From NCBI GenBank assembly GCA_951800675.1, contig CATOKC010000042.1, positions 1 to 24,740 on the forward strand: 24,740 nt of DNA, read 5' to 3'. This document shows positions 23,581 to 24,740 of the stretch, one piece after another (within the stretch, counting starts at the first letter, position 1; each line of letters opens with the position of its first letter). A program made the translations under genes and the position numbers. Below the pieces are notes generated by a model. That model did not search any database. It was not told the DNA's origin and worked only from the letters and a program-made list of their open reading frames with translations. Source of the DNA: an uncultured Oscillibacter sp. Lineage in GTDB: Bacteria > Bacillota_A > Clostridia > Oscillospirales > Oscillospiraceae.

Positions 23581-24740
23581 TTATTTTTTGCTGTAGGGGG
23601 TACCTTCCAGGGGCAGGGCCGTGCGGTGCTTTCCGTCGTAGCGGTAATAGGCGTCGGCAATGGCGGGGGCGGTGGGAATGGAGGTAATCTCCCCGATGCC
23701 GATGGCCCCGCAGGCCACATTCAGCCCCGGCTTCTCCACGATAATGGGGACGATTTCAGGGATCTGGCTGGCCCGAAACAGGCCCAGGGTGCCGAACTTC
23801 ACATTGGGCTTGCAGTCCTCCAGGGGATAGCGCTCTGTCAGGGCGTAGCCCATGGACATGACCACGCCGCCCTCGATCTGGCCCTCCACCGACAGGGGGT
23901 TCACCGCCTTGCCCACGTCGTGGGCGGCGACGATCTGCTTCAGCTTCCCGTCCTCGTCCAGGACGCACACCTGGGTGGCGTAGCCGTAGGCGATATGGCT
24001 GACGGGGTTGGGCACGTCGGCCCCCAGGGGGTCCGTTTTGCCCAGGTACTCGCCATAAAACTCCCGGCCGTTCAAGGAGCTAAGGCCCCCCTCTTCCAGG
24101 GCTGCTTTCAATCCCTCACAGGCCCGGCGGCACGCCTCGCCGGTAAACAGGGTCTGCCGGGAGCCGGAGGTGGTGCCGGAATCCGGCGCGAAATAGGTGT
24201 TCGACCGCTCATAGACCACGTCCTCATGGGGAAGGCCTGTCTGGTCGCAGATCATCTGGGTCAGCACCGTGCCCAGGCCCTGGCCGATGCAGGAGGCCCC
24301 GGCGAAAATGTGGACCTTACCGTCCTCCACCGTCAGCCGCACCCGGCCCGTGTCCGGGATGCCCACGCCCACGCCCGCGTTCTTCATGGCACAGGCAAGG
24401 CCCGCGTATTTGGCCTTTTCGTAGTAGGGCTTCACCGCCTCCAGAGTCTCCACCAGGCCGGTGGACTCATCCACAATCTGGCCGTTTGGCAGCTCCTGGC
24501 CGGGGCGGATGGCGTTGCGGTAGCGGATCTCCCAGGGGCTGATACCCACCAGGTCCGCCATCTGGTTCAAAAGGCTCTCAATGCAAAAGCAGGTCTGGGT
24601 GACGCCAAACCCCCGGAAAGCCCCGGCGGGTGGATTGTTGGTGTACCAGGCCCAGCCGTCGATCTCGAAGTTCTGGTAGTTATAGGGCCCGGCGGCGTGG
24701 GTACAGGCCCGCTCCAGCACCGGCCCGCCCAGGGAGGCGT
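23581..24740 (-). CDS. Molybdenum hydroxylase large subunit, selenium-dependent XDH-like, 5' end cut
   Basis: About 386 C-terminal residues of a second Mo-cofactor subunit, open to the right window edge; upstream in-frame codons read ASLGGP before VLERACTHAAGPY, so the gene continues beyond. PAGAFRGFGVTQ is the Mo-subunit arginine/phenylalanine motif. GASCIGQG is the cofactor loop, and the catalytic glutamate is in AIGIGEITSIP near the C-terminus. The form of these motifs and the neighbouring MocA/YgfJ-type gene suggest the selenium-dependent xanthine dehydrogenase family. Such enzymes use a labile Se ligand, not an in-frame selenocysteine, so the sequence cannot prove selenium use. It is clearly distinct in sequence from the 765-aa paralogue in this window. 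Confidence 0.85.
   Translation of the reverse strand, partial: ASLGGPVLERACTHAAGPYNYQNFEIDGWAWYTNNPPAGAFRGFGVTQTCFCIESLLNQMADLVGISPWEIRYRNAIRPGQELPNGQIVDESTGLVETLEAVKPYYEKAKYAGLACAMKNAGVGVGIPDTGRVRLTVEDGKVHIFAGASCIGQGLGTVLTQMICDQTGLPHEDVVYERSNTYFAPDSGTTSGSRQTLFTGEACRRACEGLKAALEEGGLSSLNGREFYGEYLGKTDPLGADVPNPVSHIAYGYATQVCVLDEDGKLKQIVAAHDVGKAVNPLSVEGQIEGGVVMSMGYALTERYPLEDCKPNVKFGTLGLFRASQIPEIVPIIVEKPGLNVACGAIGIGEITSIPTAPAIADAYYRYDGKHRTALPLEGTPYSKK

Overview
The window looks like a chromosomal segment of a GC-rich, endospore-forming member of the Clostridia, most likely the Oscillospiraceae (Flavonifractor/Lawsonibacter/Oscillibacter type); the genus is a guess. The case rests on sporulation genes (sigG, a gerW/ytfJ homologue, a ymxH homologue), strong GGAGG ribosome binding sites with frequent GTG/TTG starts, ATGA-type gene overlaps, and a molybdenum-hydroxylase locus typical of anaerobic gut clostridia.

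Region 1 (1-7,744, all on the minus strand) reads, in the direction of transcription: a large structured noncoding RNA (about 7685-7033), a small membrane protein, dxs, tlyA, nadK, argR, recN and a truncated nth. The order noncoding RNA - small DUF21-like membrane protein - dxs - tlyA - argR - recN is the published genomic context of OLE RNA and its partner OapA. The 653-nt interval has no credible gene. It starts at a near-consensus extended -10 promoter, and its two ends can pair with each other. I call it OLE RNA, which makes this the most notable system in the window.

Region 2 (7,745-13,890, minus strand) is a housekeeping and sporulation block: sigG with its own sigma-F/G-like promoter and terminator, then, from a separate sigma-A-like promoter, an M50 metalloprotease, scpA, scpB, a DUF2953 protein, gerW/ytfJ, a D-Ala-D-Ala carboxypeptidase and rluB. 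rluB ends just before the OLE promoter.

Region 3 (13,991-19,083) mixes strands: ymxH (+), a LysR regulator (-) divergent from a LysE-type exporter (+), a glycerate kinase (-), and a (+) pair made of an MtnA-like sugar-phosphate isomerase and a class II aldolase. That pair resembles the salvage route that cleaves 5-deoxy- or 5-methylthio-pentose phosphates to DHAP plus an aldehyde.

Region 4 (19,089-24,740) encodes molybdenum hydroxylases: a three-subunit xanthine-dehydrogenase-type enzyme (Mo, FAD and 2Fe-2S subunits, minus strand), a divergent MocA/YgfJ-type cofactor nucleotidyltransferase (+), and the 3' part of a second Mo-subunit gene that resembles the selenium-dependent xanthine dehydrogenase family and runs off the right edge. 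No rRNA, tRNA, CRISPR array, transposase or phage gene was seen.
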